Shown here piece by piece: positions 16,526 to 24,846 of a stretch of DNA of 39,196 bases. How positions within the stretch are numbered: the first letter of the stretch is position 1; each line of letters starts with the position of its first letter. The notes under the pieces were generated by a model that ran no database searches, had not been told where the DNA came from, and saw only the letters and a list, made by a program, of their open reading frames with translations. Source of the stretch: Firmicutes bacterium UBA5388 (lineage in GTDB: Bacteria > Bacillota > UBA4882 > UBA10575); NCBI GenBank assembly GCA_002409975.1, contig DHOO01000043.1, positions 71,646 through 110,841 of the forward strand. Direction: 5' to 3'. Made by a program: the position numbers and the translations under genes.

Positions 16526-17563
16526 TCAATTTTCCCCTCCATTTTCTTCGGGCCTTTTCTTAAGATGCTGCCATTTTTCTAACTGCAAGACCTCCGGATT
16601 AGCTATATTCGCTGGTTGATAACCATTAAAGAGGGCAATAACCCTTTTCACAGCCTCGGTGGCCATCCTGACCACACATTCCTTAGTCAGGGCAGCGGTA
16701 TGAGGTGTTAGAAGGACATTATCCATCTCCAGTAGAGGACTGTTTGCTTCAAGCGGTTCATTCTCAAAGACATCAAGCCCGGCTCCTCTGATTATTCTCT
16801 CCTTTAGCACTCTGATCAAGTCCCGCTCATTGACAACCCCACCGCGAGAGACATTCACGAAATAAGCTTCCGGCTTCATCATCTTAAACTGCTCCCAAGC
16901 AATCATGTTGCGGGTATACTTATTTAAAGGCACATGAATAGATACTACGTCAGAAGTTCTGAGCAACTCTTCTAAGCTTACAAACTGCACCATATGACTA
17001 AAGCTTCTTTTGCGCTCTTCGGGCAATATAGGGTCATAAGCTAGAAGTTTAGTCTTTGATAAAGGATAAAAGTAGTCGGCCAAAATTTGCCCAATTTTCC
17101 CAAACCCAATAATACCAAGTCTCTTCCCTTTAACATCCTGAGGGTAATTCTTATATCGCACTTTAAAATTATTTTTTCTAACTTCTCGATCCAGCAAAAA
17201 GAATTGCTTATAGAGAGCAAGAATTAAGGACAGGGTGTGTTCAGCGACAGTAGTAGCATTAACACCCAGGCTGGAGGTGACGATTACCTCTTTTTCAGTA
17301 GCTGCCTTCAGGTCAACATTATCCACTCCACCGCCGGTTCTTGAGATCGTCCACAGATCATCACTCTCAGCCAGCAGTTCTGCTGTAACATCAATACCTG
17401 TCCGTAAAACTATTGCTCCGGCTCCTTTCATCAGTGGGGAGACTGTCGCAGGGCTTGGGTCCGGGGCCAGCACCACCTCTAGTCCTTCATCTTCCAACAT
17501 TTTTTGCGCTTCTTCCTCTATTGGCTGGGGAAGAAGTATATAACCTTTCTTCCGCTCCATCAT
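16526..17563 (-). CDS. NAD-dependent D-2-hydroxyacid dehydrogenase (SerA-like)
   Basis: 345 residues. The Rossmann motif is GIIGFGKIG (about residues 149-157). The catalytic triad is seen as arginine in VSRGGVV (about 238), glutamate in DVFENEP (about 267) and histidine in LTPHTAA (about 287). There is no C-terminal ACT domain, so it is not a feedback-regulated serine-pathway enzyme. It probably interconverts a 2-hydroxyacid and a 2-oxoacid in the catabolic pathway of this operon. It lies 22 bases after the SDR gene. Confidence 0.9.
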   Translation of the reverse strand: MMERKKGYILLPQPIEEEAQKMLEDEGLEVVLAPDPSPATVSPLMKGAGAIVLRTGIDVTAELLAESDDLWTISRTGGGVDNVDLKAATEKEVIVTSSLGVNATTVAEHTLSLILALYKQFFLLDREVRKNNFKVRYKNYPQDVKGKRLGIIGFGKIGQILADYFYPLSKTKLLAYDPILPEERKRSFSHMVQFVSLEELLRTSDVVSIHVPLNKYTRNMIAWEQFKMMKPEAYFVNVSRGGVVNERDLIRVLKERIIRGAGLDVFENEPLEANSPLLEMDNVLLTPHTAALTKECVVRMATEAVKRVIALFNGYQPANIANPEVLQLEKWQHLKKRPEENGGEN

Positions 17564-17585
17564 GAAGCCCCCTTTTTACTCTGCT

Positions 17586-18359
17586 TTATCTCAGGTAGCG
17601 CCCACCACATACATCCAGAGTAATACCAGTAATATAACTGGCCTCATCAGATGCTAAAAACACTACCGCTTTACCTATTTCTTCCGGAGTACTCAAACGC
17701 TTAAGCGGGATCTGAGCAAAAATTCTCTCTTTTTCTTCTTCTTCTTTGTCATCCCAGAGTGATTTGACTCTTTCACCTGTGATCGTTACTGTAGGAGCTA
17801 CTGCGTTTATTCTTATACCAGCATGCCCCCAGTCATAGGCCAGTTGACGAGTTAGCCCTTCGACCCCTGCTTTAGCCGCTGTATACTGAACACCAGCCAG
17901 CGAAGCCCGCCAGTGACCGGCGAGGGCCGACATATTGACAATGGCCCCCTTACCGGCTTTTACCATTACAGGAATAGCAGCCTGACAGGTGAAAAAACTG
18001 CCCTTGAGGTTGACATTAAGAACCAGGTCCCAATGCTTCTCTTCAATTTCCGCTAATTGATAGGGAGTATGCAGCGCGCCACCTGCATTGTTGACTAATA
18101 TGTCAATCGTCCCCCATTGCTGGCATAGTTCTGCGATCATCTTTTGTACTTCTGATTTATTGGTCACATCCGCCTTTTTACCCATCACCCGACCGGGAAA
18201 TTCAGTGTTTAACTCTTTCACGGCCCGCTCAATGCTCTCCTGGTTGAGATCATTAATCAGAACCTTGGCGCCTTCCGCTAATAAACAGCGGGCAATGGCA
18301 TATCCCATTCCCTGGGCGGACCCGGTCACTAATGCTACTCGATTTTTAAGTTTTTCCAT
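17586..18359 (-). CDS. Short-chain dehydrogenase/reductase (SDR, classical type)
   Basis: 257 residues, the standard size. The cofactor motif is TGSAQGMG (about residues 12-19), followed by NNAGG (about 90-94). The catalytic Ser is in NMSALAG and the catalytic pair in QYTAAKAG (Tyr and Lys, about 157-161). The C-terminal SYITGITLDVCGG is typical of classical SDRs that oxidise sugar alcohols or 3-hydroxyacyl groups. It is part of the tightly spaced operon between the creatininase-family hydrolase and the 2-hydroxyacid dehydrogenase. Confidence 0.92.
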   Translation of the reverse strand: MEKLKNRVALVTGSAQGMGYAIARCLLAEGAKVLINDLNQESIERAVKELNTEFPGRVMGKKADVTNKSEVQKMIAELCQQWGTIDILVNNAGGALHTPYQLAEIEEKHWDLVLNVNLKGSFFTCQAAIPVMVKAGKGAIVNMSALAGHWRASLAGVQYTAAKAGVEGLTRQLAYDWGHAGIRINAVAPTVTITGERVKSLWDDKEEEEKERIFAQIPLKRLSTPEEIGKAVVFLASDEASYITGITLDVCGGRYLR

Positions 18360-18396
18360 CAGTTATTCTCCTTACGGTTCACTGTCGGTAAACTGT

Positions 18397-19260
18397 TTAT
18401 GCCCTGTTTGTAAAATGACGTTTCTCATCGGGCACAACGATATCGAATTTCTTTACTTCTTCCAGGAATTGGCCCAAGGCCTCGCCGGCAATCTCAAAGT
18501 ACTTTATGCCTTTCTCTTTGGTTGCCCGTAAAGGATTACCAATCGTTGCTGTATCTGAATACTCATGATGCTCCATTGGCACCCAAATGTTCTCGGCGCC
18601 CATAAAGGTAACAAAACCGGAACCGTCATGCTTACTAAAGGCCTCTCCCATCCAGCGTGGGGCATGGGTCCTGTCAGGTTTGGCTTTACTCATATCAACA
18701 GTGCCTTCGTCTGCAGCCCAGGCTGTGCTTGTTTCGACTTCACCGGCATGCCAACCGGGGGTCTCTTCCGGGGGTCCTTCAATAATGTCTCCAATAAGTG
18801 AATAGGTTCTTTCGGTTGGTGTCTTGTACCAGCAGACAAAGCATCCGGTCTCATATCTGATTCTGCGCAGAACATCATCGATTACCTTGGAATTGCTGCC
18901 GTGATGAGTGACAAAAACCAATTTATTAAACCCATGGTAAATCATGCTCATCGCCATGTCATAGACTACACGGCGGTAGGTGTCTCCCGAAAAGGTCAAT
19001 GTGCCTGTCCCTTGACCCATTTCACCCATGTGATGGGGTGAATAACCAACAGGGATCAATGGTGTATAACAGGTTTTAGCCACCTCAGCAGCTTTCTCCA
19101 CAACCCCCATAGTCGTTAGACTGTCAGTGCCCAACGGACAGTGAGCGCCGTGTTTTTCAGTGGAACCCATAGGAATTATGATGACGTCATTTCCCTTTAA
19201 ATATTCGGCCACCTCATCATAACCCTTTTCGTAAATGTTCCAAGTGTGTTTTCTCGCCAT
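18397..19260 (-). CDS. Creatininase-family metal-dependent amidohydrolase
   Basis: 287 residues. Metal ligands of the creatininase fold are visible: STEKHGAHCPLGTD (Glu, His and Asp, about residues 33-46), THHGSN (about 118-123) and HAGEVETS (about 172-179). The family hydrolyses cyclic amides and related ring C-N bonds, including creatinine and formamidopyrimidine-type intermediates, and is also used in peptide maturation. Among dehydrogenases and an aldolase it most likely opens a ring or cleaves an amide or lactone-like bond in the degraded compound. It has 37-40 base spacers to both neighbours. No creatinase or sarcosine genes are present, so creatinine use is unlikely. Confidence 0.88.
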   Translation of the reverse strand: MARKHTWNIYEKGYDEVAEYLKGNDVIIIPMGSTEKHGAHCPLGTDSLTTMGVVEKAAEVAKTCYTPLIPVGYSPHHMGEMGQGTGTLTFSGDTYRRVVYDMAMSMIYHGFNKLVFVTHHGSNSKVIDDVLRRIRYETGCFVCWYKTPTERTYSLIGDIIEGPPEETPGWHAGEVETSTAWAADEGTVDMSKAKPDRTHAPRWMGEAFSKHDGSGFVTFMGAENIWVPMEHHEYSDTATIGNPLRATKEKGIKYFEIAGEALGQFLEEVKKFDIVVPDEKRHFTNRA

Positions 19261-19300
19261 TATAGTTCCTCCCTTAATTCAGTTTGAATTATTCTCTTTT

Positions 19301-20203
19301 TTAAATAAATCCCAGTTCTCTGATGTTTGCTTCCAGTGTTTTTTTCTGCTCTTCTGTTAATGGTTTTAACGGATGTCTCGGTTCTCCGCCTGTATAATTC
19401 AGCAAATCCATGGCGCCCTTAACAGCAGCAACACCACGAAAACCAGAAACTCTTTTGTTCAATCCAACAAGTCTTTCATTCAGTGTTTTAGCTTGCCCAA
19501 TATTTCCATCTTTAAAGGCGGTATATAACCGGGCGCATTCCGCGGGAAAGACGTTAGCCAGAGACAAAACTCCTCCTATTCCACCGTCGATCAGTAAATC
19601 CAAGAAGAAGCTGGCTGACCCGGCCAAGAGATAAAATTCTTTTCCTTTGGCCGCTTCAAGATAGCTTTTATAGTTTCCCTTGGAACTATCCTTCATCCCA
19701 ACAACATTGGGGTGTTCTGCCACCCTCCTAACCACCTCAGGACTAATTAAGATATCAGCAGCCACCGAAGGATTATTATACAATAAAACTGGCACAGGAG
19801 AAGCATCTGCCACTTTAGTAATATAGTCAGTTAATTCATCATCTTGAAGATACTTCCGGAAAAAATGTGGCATCAAGAGACTAACCATTGAAGCCCCAAT
19901 TTTTGCCGCTTCCCGTGTAATGTCAATTGTCTCTTTTGTACTTTCCGTAGCTGTTCCTGCCATAATCACTTTATCATCGCTGGCATTTTCAACTACTGCT
20001 TTCAGAACTGAGAGTCTTTCTTCAACCGAAAGTGAATTGAACTCACCATTCGTTCCTAAAACAAAGTAACCCCGTAGCTTAGTCTGATTCATTTTTCTAA
20101 CATTTTCAATCAATCCTTCATAGAGGATTTCATCATTCTTAAAGGGGGTTACCATCGGGGTAAAAACTCCGGACAACATCTCCTTGATTGCATCATTAGC
20201 CAT
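19301..20203 (-). CDS. DapA-family (dihydrodipicolinate synthase/2-oxoacid) aldolase
   Basis: 300 residues, a TIM-barrel lyase. GTNGEFNSLS (about residues 49-58) replaces the usual GTTGE phosphate/pyruvate loop, VLLYNNPS carries the catalytic tyrosine (about 141) and VVGMKDSS the Schiff-base lysine (about 169). The family includes DapA, NanA, 2-keto-3-deoxy-sugar-acid aldolases and 4-hydroxy-2-oxoglutarate aldolases. The context of dehydrogenases and an importer favours a catabolic pyruvate-releasing aldolase or a dehydratase over lysine synthesis. It lies 17 bases after the Tm-1-like gene. Confidence 0.9.
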   Translation of the reverse strand: MANDAIKEMLSGVFTPMVTPFKNDEILYEGLIENVRKMNQTKLRGYFVLGTNGEFNSLSVEERLSVLKAVVENASDDKVIMAGTATESTKETIDITREAAKIGASMVSLLMPHFFRKYLQDDELTDYITKVADASPVPVLLYNNPSVAADILISPEVVRRVAEHPNVVGMKDSSKGNYKSYLEAAKGKEFYLLAGSASFFLDLLIDGGIGGVLSLANVFPAECARLYTAFKDGNIGQAKTLNERLVGLNKRVSGFRGVAAVKGAMDLLNYTGGEPRHPLKPLTEEQKKTLEANIRELGFI

Positions 20204-20220
20204 TTATAGCACCTCCCTTA

Positions 20221-21447
20221 TTATGATACCATTTTAAGAAAACTTGCTACTACTCTGTCGATAAATTGTCTATCGTTAATGTGGGCATTCACCTCCTCAA
20301 CAGGAATAGAAGAAGCAATATATTCTTTAAAGGTATTGAGAAAAACCTTATTACCCTCTGGATCCCACAATTCAAGTCCCTCTCTGTTAGGGTACGAAAA
20401 ACCTTTCAATGGCAGAAAAACTTTAACCAAATCCTTGGCCTGATTAATCTTGTTAGCCAGTAATTTTGCTACTTCCCTTATTTCATCGTTAGAAAGTCGA
20501 ACAAGAGTCAAAGTGGGATTATGTACAATATACTTCCTCTTCTTCATTTCAGATGATAAGGAGTCCACCGGACCCTGAACAGTATAATCAATGCTTCCGG
20601 GGGCAATGATCTGAGGAGAACCGGCTTTAGATGCCGATTCCAGTCTATAATCCTTAATGGCGGCATGGAGTCCCCCGGCGACAAGATCAGCTAACTCATG
20701 AAGGTTTATATCCAAAACGCCTTTAAAGAACCCTTCCTGGATTAAATCTTCCATGGCAATCCCGCCGGTCCCATTCTGGTGAAAGGCCACAACCTGAAAA
20801 CCCTTCTCTTCCAGAAGCTCTTTTGCCCGTAGAGCGCCAGGTGTAGTCGTCCCCAACATCGACATGGCAACTGCCTTACCATTCATTTGCTCTTTATCTT
20901 GAGCAAGCTCATTCTTGACCATCCCACAAATGGCGGCGGCGGCGTTTTGAAATATCCTGGTAATTAAGGGGTTTATTCCCTGTACATCAACGACCGAATG
21001 CATCATGGTAACATCTTTTGTTCCCACAAAGGGTCCGAACGTAGTTGTACCACAAGCAATGGTCGAAACCATTAATTTAGGCAGCCCAAAGGGCAAGTTC
21101 CGCATAACAGAGGTAGCTATATTGGTGCCCTGAGCGCCGCCAATCCCGATTACTCCTGCAAATTTTCCCTCATCATACAATTTCCGGGCTACGCTTTTCG
21201 CCCCAGTAATCATAACTTCTATACATTTTCCTTTATTACCAGTCGCCAGCAGTTTGTCAATAGGAATACCACCTGCTAAAGCCACTTCTTCTCGGGATAC
21301 ATCTGGCTTAACTTTTTTGGGGGAAGAGAGAATACCTGTATCCACTAAGATTGTATTGCACCCTTTCTCCTCGATCACAGTCTTCAAATAATTAGTCTCT
21401 TCTTCTTTAGTATCTAGTGTAGCAATTATTAAAATAGTTGGTATCAT
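20221..21447 (-). CDS. Tm-1-like/UPF0261 family ATP-binding protein
   Basis: 408 residues, matching the UPF0261 group, the N-terminal half of plant Tm-1. Family features include IATLDTKEEE at the start, GIGGAQGTNIATS (about residues 103-115), STIACGTTTFGPF and the AMSMLGTTTPG stretch. The biochemical role is unknown; in many bacteria it is paired with a TIM-barrel partner (the other Tm-1 half), which is missing here. It is the first gene of the catabolic operon, directly downstream of the shared regulatory region. AAAGGAGGT lies 15 bases before the ATG, farther than usual, with no in-frame alternative start between. Confidence 0.85.
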   Translation of the reverse strand: MIPTILIIATLDTKEEETNYLKTVIEEKGCNTILVDTGILSSPKKVKPDVSREEVALAGGIPIDKLLATGNKGKCIEVMITGAKSVARKLYDEGKFAGVIGIGGAQGTNIATSVMRNLPFGLPKLMVSTIACGTTTFGPFVGTKDVTMMHSVVDVQGINPLITRIFQNAAAAICGMVKNELAQDKEQMNGKAVAMSMLGTTTPGALRAKELLEEKGFQVVAFHQNGTGGIAMEDLIQEGFFKGVLDINLHELADLVAGGLHAAIKDYRLESASKAGSPQIIAPGSIDYTVQGPVDSLSSEMKKRKYIVHNPTLTLVRLSNDEIREVAKLLANKINQAKDLVKVFLPLKGFSYPNREGLELWDPEGNKVFLNTFKEYIASSIPVEEVNAHINDRQFIDRVVASFLKMVS

Positions 21448-21518
21448 AACTATTAAATTTGAACCTCCTTTGATGCTTAATAGACTACAGTTAATATTTA
21501 ATTTTCATCACTTCACGT

Positions 21519-21547
21519 GTTAAGTCGTAGCTAACGTGAACGACTAC
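21519..21547 (-). repeat. GTAGTCG-core dispersed repeat
   Basis: The minus strand reads GTAGTCGTTCACGTTAGCTACG; AGTCGT and ACGACT form a stem around 14 bases. It matches the copies at 87-128 and 6153-6174, including the ATCACTTC flank shared with the left end. Confidence 0.5.
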
Positions 21548-21589
21548 TATAAATATTTAAGCGCAAAGTGAGGAGTAGGTGATGTAGTC

Positions 21590-21602
21590 TTGTGTCTTAC
21601 AA
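21590..21602. promoter_or_regulatory. Putative FadR-type operator, proximal site of operon 1
   Basis: TTGT-GTCTT-ACAA keeps the GTnnnAC core and is aligned by its flanks (TAGTCT before, CTT after) with the perfect palindrome at 7742-7754. Confidence 0.5.
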
Positions 21603-21666
21603 CTTTTTACTACTAAATATCAGGTCTGTATATTAACTGTTCAAGCTTAGATGTTATTCGGTTATC

Positions 21667-21683
21667 AGGCTGTCTGACAGCCT
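21667..21683. promoter_or_regulatory. Putative FadR-type operator, distal site of operon 1 (perfect 17-bp palindrome)
   Basis: AGGCTGTC-T-GACAGCCT is a perfect palindrome with 8-base arms. Its core GT-CTG-AC matches FadR-subfamily sites. It has a counterpart at 7977-7993. Confidence 0.65.
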
Positions 21684-22024
21684 TACTTTAACGTATTATA
21701 TTCTCTATTTAAATCAACAATCCTTCTTTTATTTTAATTTTTTTTCAAGAAACTATTTCAAGAACATGTCTCTTAAAAAAGACTCGACCTTTAATTTCAC
21801 TACTTGTTTTCTACAAATACTGCACTCGCATAGCCAACATTTCCGCTTCTTTTCCCCGGCAAGCTTTCTAGTAAAGAACCTGGTTTTAACTTGCTTTTCG
21901 CACCCTTTACACAAAAGTAAAGCTAGAATTAGTTCCTATAAACTGGATGCCAATAACGCCCAGCTAAATATAAAAACGCGAAATATAAGTTTCAAATCGG
22001 CTAAACCTAATAGTCATAGGCATA

Positions 22025-22064
22025 GATAGTTAAACCGGCTCCTTAATGAGCCGGTTTAACTATC
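22025..22064. terminator. Perfect 17-bp inverted repeat downstream of the hydratase gene
   Basis: GATAGTTAAACCGGCTC and its exact complement flank the loop CTTAAT. It lies about 110 bases past the hydratase stop and immediately next to MITE-like copy D. No U-run follows on either strand, so it may be an RNA stabiliser, a weak terminator or part of a repeat. Confidence 0.5.
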
Positions 22065-22160
22065 TGAGGGAATTGCATAATTACCTTAAGCTTGTATCTG
22101 ACCGCAATATGTTGTGGTCAAATCTTAAATAAGGGAATTCGGCAAACTCCTTAATCTACA
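22065..22160. repeat. MITE-like repeat, copy D (best full copy)
   Basis: It begins GGGAATTGCATAATTACC, has an inner stem GACCGCAA-TATG-TTGTGGTC, then AAATCTTAAATAAGGGAATT, and ends CTCCTTAATC. Copies share the outer GAATTGCATAAT inverted repeats and the inner GGTCAAATCTTAAAT block. Confidence 0.65.
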
Positions 22161-22171
22161 TTTTATTAAAA

Positions 22172-24511
22172 TTATTTCCCTGCATAGTAATTAATTAAAG
22201 AACCTGCCAGAATAATATCTCGTTCCTCAGGTGAAAGGTTACTCAGTTTTAATTGAATCTCTTGTTTCTCTTCTGATGTTACAAGATAAGCATTGATTTG
22301 ATCCACTCCTGACTGAACAGCTTCTCGAATTCCCGGAATATAAAGTAAAGCGTTCTGAACCATCTTTCCTTGCTCACCTGGAGCTATGGTAAAGGGGAGC
22401 ATCCCCCAGTTGATTAGATTGCTACGATAACGTTTAGTGGCATACTCTAATGCAATGTTGGCCCAACCGCCTAAGACCTTTTGGCAAGAGGCCGCCTGTT
22501 CACGAGCAGAGCCGTCTCCAGGCTTAGGCGCAAAAATTGCGCTCCCCAATCCGGTTTGTCGAACTAAGTTATTTAGATCCCGACCACTAACTTCCATTAA
22601 CACTTGGAAAGTTTCTTGTAAACCAGGTGATAGTTCCTGTCCTTCTATCCAAAGCCGCCGTTCTTTCTCTAGTTGGTAAAGGTTCTTAGCCCTTTCTACA
22701 TATCCGGGGTCTTTTCTTGAAAGAGTAAATTCCGCTAGTTTCAAAGGATTTGAGCGATAAGAAGAAGTTTCTCCCGAAGGAATAAGCTCATCAGTGGTTG
22801 TTACCGGATCAGTAATCACCGTCACTAATTTGATTAGTAAATCTTTAGGAAGGGGAATCATCCCCGGCCAGTCTGCAATATTAGGCCCATATTTCAACTC
22901 TGCTGCTAAATTCGGTTTACCAAAACCTTCATACACACGGTTCTTATAAACTTGTTGGTCGAAATGATAGGCTACTTTAGAAACTGGCTTCTCCCTTAGC
23001 TCTGGAGCAGCGGTTAACAGTCCGCCGTTTAAAGCTGTCGCCGCAATCGAACGAGCATCCATCAGTGCTACCGCAGCTAACTGCCCATCCACTGGTTTTG
23101 AGCCCTCTCGATTAGGAAAGTTTCTTGTCGTATGACGAGCGCTAATGGCGCCGTTAGCAGGAATATCCCCCGCTCCAAAGCACGGTCCACAAAAGGCTGT
23201 ACGCAAGGTGGCCCCACTTTTTAGTAGTTTAGCCGCTGCTCCTTTTTTAAAAAGTTCAAGATTAATCGGTTGACTGGCCGGATAGATACTTAAAGCAAAC
23301 TCTCCATTACCTATATTACCATCACCGATGATCTCAGCCATTGTGCAGATATTCTCAAAAGTTCCTCCGGCGCAGCCTGCTACTACGCCTTGATCCATCT
23401 TCAAGCAACCATCAATTATTTTATCTGTTAAACTAAAGGTTAGTTTGGGGTGGCTAAACAGTTTTTCACTTTCAACCTCTACCTCCCTTAATATGTCCGC
23501 GGTATTTTCCTTTAGTTCCTTAATCGTAAAAGCATTACTAGGATGAAAAGGAAGAGCAATCATCGGTTGTATTGCGCTTAAATTTACTCGGACCAGACCA
23601 TCATAATAACTAACCTCTCCTGGTTCCAAAAGACAATATGCTTCAGGCCGACCATGAGTAGTAAAATATTCCGCCACCTGTTGATCGGTTGGCCAGATCG
23701 AACTAAGGCATGTGGTTTCGGTAGTCATGACGTCAATTCCGTTCCGATAATCTACTGAGAGGTTGGAGATCCCAGGACCAACAAACTCCAACACCTTATT
23801 CTTAACATAGCCATTCTTAAATACCGCTTTAATGAGCGCCAACGCTACATCCTGGGGACCAACTCCCCATTTAGGTGTTCCTTCTAGATAGACAGCGATC
23901 ACTTCCGGATAAGCCAGATCATAAGTCCGTCCCAGAAGCTGCTTAACAAGCTCCGGACCTCCTTCGCCCACCCCCATGGTCCCCAAGGGACCATACCTGG
24001 TATGACTATCTGATCCTAAGATCATGCTTCCACAGTTCGACATTATTTCCCTCATATACTGATGGATGACAGCCTGATGCGCTGGCACGTAATTCCCACC
24101 ATACTTTTGGGCCGCTGACAGTCCGAAAACATGATCATCCTCGTTAATCGTCCCTCCCACCATGCATAGGCTGTTATGACAGTTAGTAAGCACATAAGGA
24201 ATGGGGAATGCTGTTAAGCCGCTCGCCTTCGCAGTCTGAATAATACCCACATAGGTAATATCATGAGAAGCCAGCGCATCAAATTTCAATCTTAAGTAAG
24301 ACTGGTCCTCGGAAACATTATGAGCAGTCAAGATCCGATACGCAATCGTATTGGCTTTAGCCTGCTCGCGGTTGATCATCTCCTCTGCGACGGGCTGGAG
24401 ACCTTCTTGTTGTAAGATCTTATTTATTTCTGCCCCAGTTACTACAGGGTTTTCAATTATTACCTGGTTCCTAATTAGATAAACTCCATCACTTTCCGTG
24501 ATTTTCACCAT
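22172..24511 (-). CDS. Aconitase-superfamily hydratase (YbhJ-like)
   Basis: About 779 residues from the ATG at 24511 (GGGGG about 6 bases upstream). The codon at 24544 lies inside the presumed -10 region and is not used. Iron-sulfur cysteines are in VAGCAGGTFE (in place of the usual GSCTNS) and FCGPCFGAGD. LGSDSHTRYGPLG and ARHTTRNFPNREGS are aconitase substrate-site motifs, and a C-terminal swivel domain follows. The protein is a 4Fe-4S hydro-lyase, but the altered first cysteine loop and the overall form resemble the YbhJ/hydratase branch rather than AcnA, so citrate-isocitrate isomerisation is not certain. It stands alone, with no citrate synthase or isocitrate dehydrogenase nearby. Confidence 0.82.
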   Translation of the reverse strand: MVKITESDGVYLIRNQVIIENPVVTGAEINKILQQEGLQPVAEEMINREQAKANTIAYRILTAHNVSEDQSYLRLKFDALASHDITYVGIIQTAKASGLTAFPIPYVLTNCHNSLCMVGGTINEDDHVFGLSAAQKYGGNYVPAHQAVIHQYMREIMSNCGSMILGSDSHTRYGPLGTMGVGEGGPELVKQLLGRTYDLAYPEVIAVYLEGTPKWGVGPQDVALALIKAVFKNGYVKNKVLEFVGPGISNLSVDYRNGIDVMTTETTCLSSIWPTDQQVAEYFTTHGRPEAYCLLEPGEVSYYDGLVRVNLSAIQPMIALPFHPSNAFTIKELKENTADILREVEVESEKLFSHPKLTFSLTDKIIDGCLKMDQGVVAGCAGGTFENICTMAEIIGDGNIGNGEFALSIYPASQPINLELFKKGAAAKLLKSGATLRTAFCGPCFGAGDIPANGAISARHTTRNFPNREGSKPVDGQLAAVALMDARSIAATALNGGLLTAAPELREKPVSKVAYHFDQQVYKNRVYEGFGKPNLAAELKYGPNIADWPGMIPLPKDLLIKLVTVITDPVTTTDELIPSGETSSYRSNPLKLAEFTLSRKDPGYVERAKNLYQLEKERRLWIEGQELSPGLQETFQVLMEVSGRDLNNLVRQTGLGSAIFAPKPGDGSAREQAASCQKVLGGWANIALEYATKRYRSNLINWGMLPFTIAPGEQGKMVQNALLYIPGIREAVQSGVDQINAYLVTSEEKQEIQLKLSNLSPEERDIILAGSLINYYAGK

Positions 24512-24544
24512 ACAAATCCCCCACTTCTTACTTTCTGTTACCAC

Positions 24545-24574
24545 ATTAAAGCATGACTATAACACCCTTGTCAA
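24545..24574 (-). promoter_or_regulatory. Sigma-A-type promoter of the hydratase gene
   Basis: The minus strand has TTGACA (24569-24574), an 18-base spacer and TTTAAT (24545-24550), giving a short leader before the ATG at 24511. Upstream at 24594-24608 a palindrome GTATA-TATTG-TATAC is a candidate operator. Confidence 0.7.
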
Positions 24575-24754
24575 GGCAACTCATGAATAAAATACCGTAT
24601 ATATTGTATACACCAACCTCGTCACTCAGATCTTAACAGATCTCTACTCGACTTGTCGCACGACTGCATGAATCACCGACAAATTAAGCGGCGCAAACCA
24701 GAAGAAAAAGCAGAAATAACAATAATTATACATTCAGAATACCTGCTGGCGCCA

Positions 24755-24798
24755 ACAAAAAAACTATAGACAAAATTCCCATTCTGCCTATAGTTTTA
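24755..24798 (-). terminator. Rho-independent terminator of rubrerythrin
   Basis: On the minus strand AAAACTATAG and CTATAGTTTT pair, followed by TTTG, 50 bases past the stop. The stretch from here to the hydratase promoter (about 24575-24754) holds no gene. Confidence 0.8.
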
Positions 24799-24846
24799 GC
24801 CAATATGTTGAGAACCCCAGAAACGAAAGTTAAATCTTTCCTCCGA

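Larger units (their letters stand above)
21448..22024 (-). promoter_or_regulatory. Regulatory region of the 21.4 kb catabolic operon
   Basis: No supported gene. Blocks shared with the transketolase operon upstream region occur in the same order: ATGTAGTCTTGTGTCTTACA (21582-21601), TGTTCAAGCTTAGATGTTA (21639-21657), GTTATCAGGCTGTCTGACAG (21661-21680) and AAATCAACAATCCTTCTTTT (21711-21730). On the minus strand a promoter-like TTGAAC, 17 bases, GATATT lies between the two palindromes (about 21614-21644), so binding at either site could control it. A second AT-rich element, TATAAT on the minus strand near 21695-21700, lies upstream. A GTAGTCG-type repeat lies nearer the gene. Confidence 0.65.

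Noticed and set aside
18088..18531. 147-codon plus-strand frame spanning the SDR and creatininase-family genes
   Set aside because: It is antisense to two conserved genes and shows no domain; its length is explained by codon bias of the real genes.
18397..19260. Creatinine degradation pathway
   Set aside because: Only a creatininase-family hydrolase is present; creatinase, sarcosine oxidase and related genes are missing, so the family name should not be taken as the function.
21766..22029. Plus-strand open frame of 87 codons in the long gap between the hydratase and Tm-1-like genes
   Set aside because: It has no clear ribosome site, low-complexity composition and no recognisable family, and it ends inside the perfect inverted repeat. 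More likely chance.
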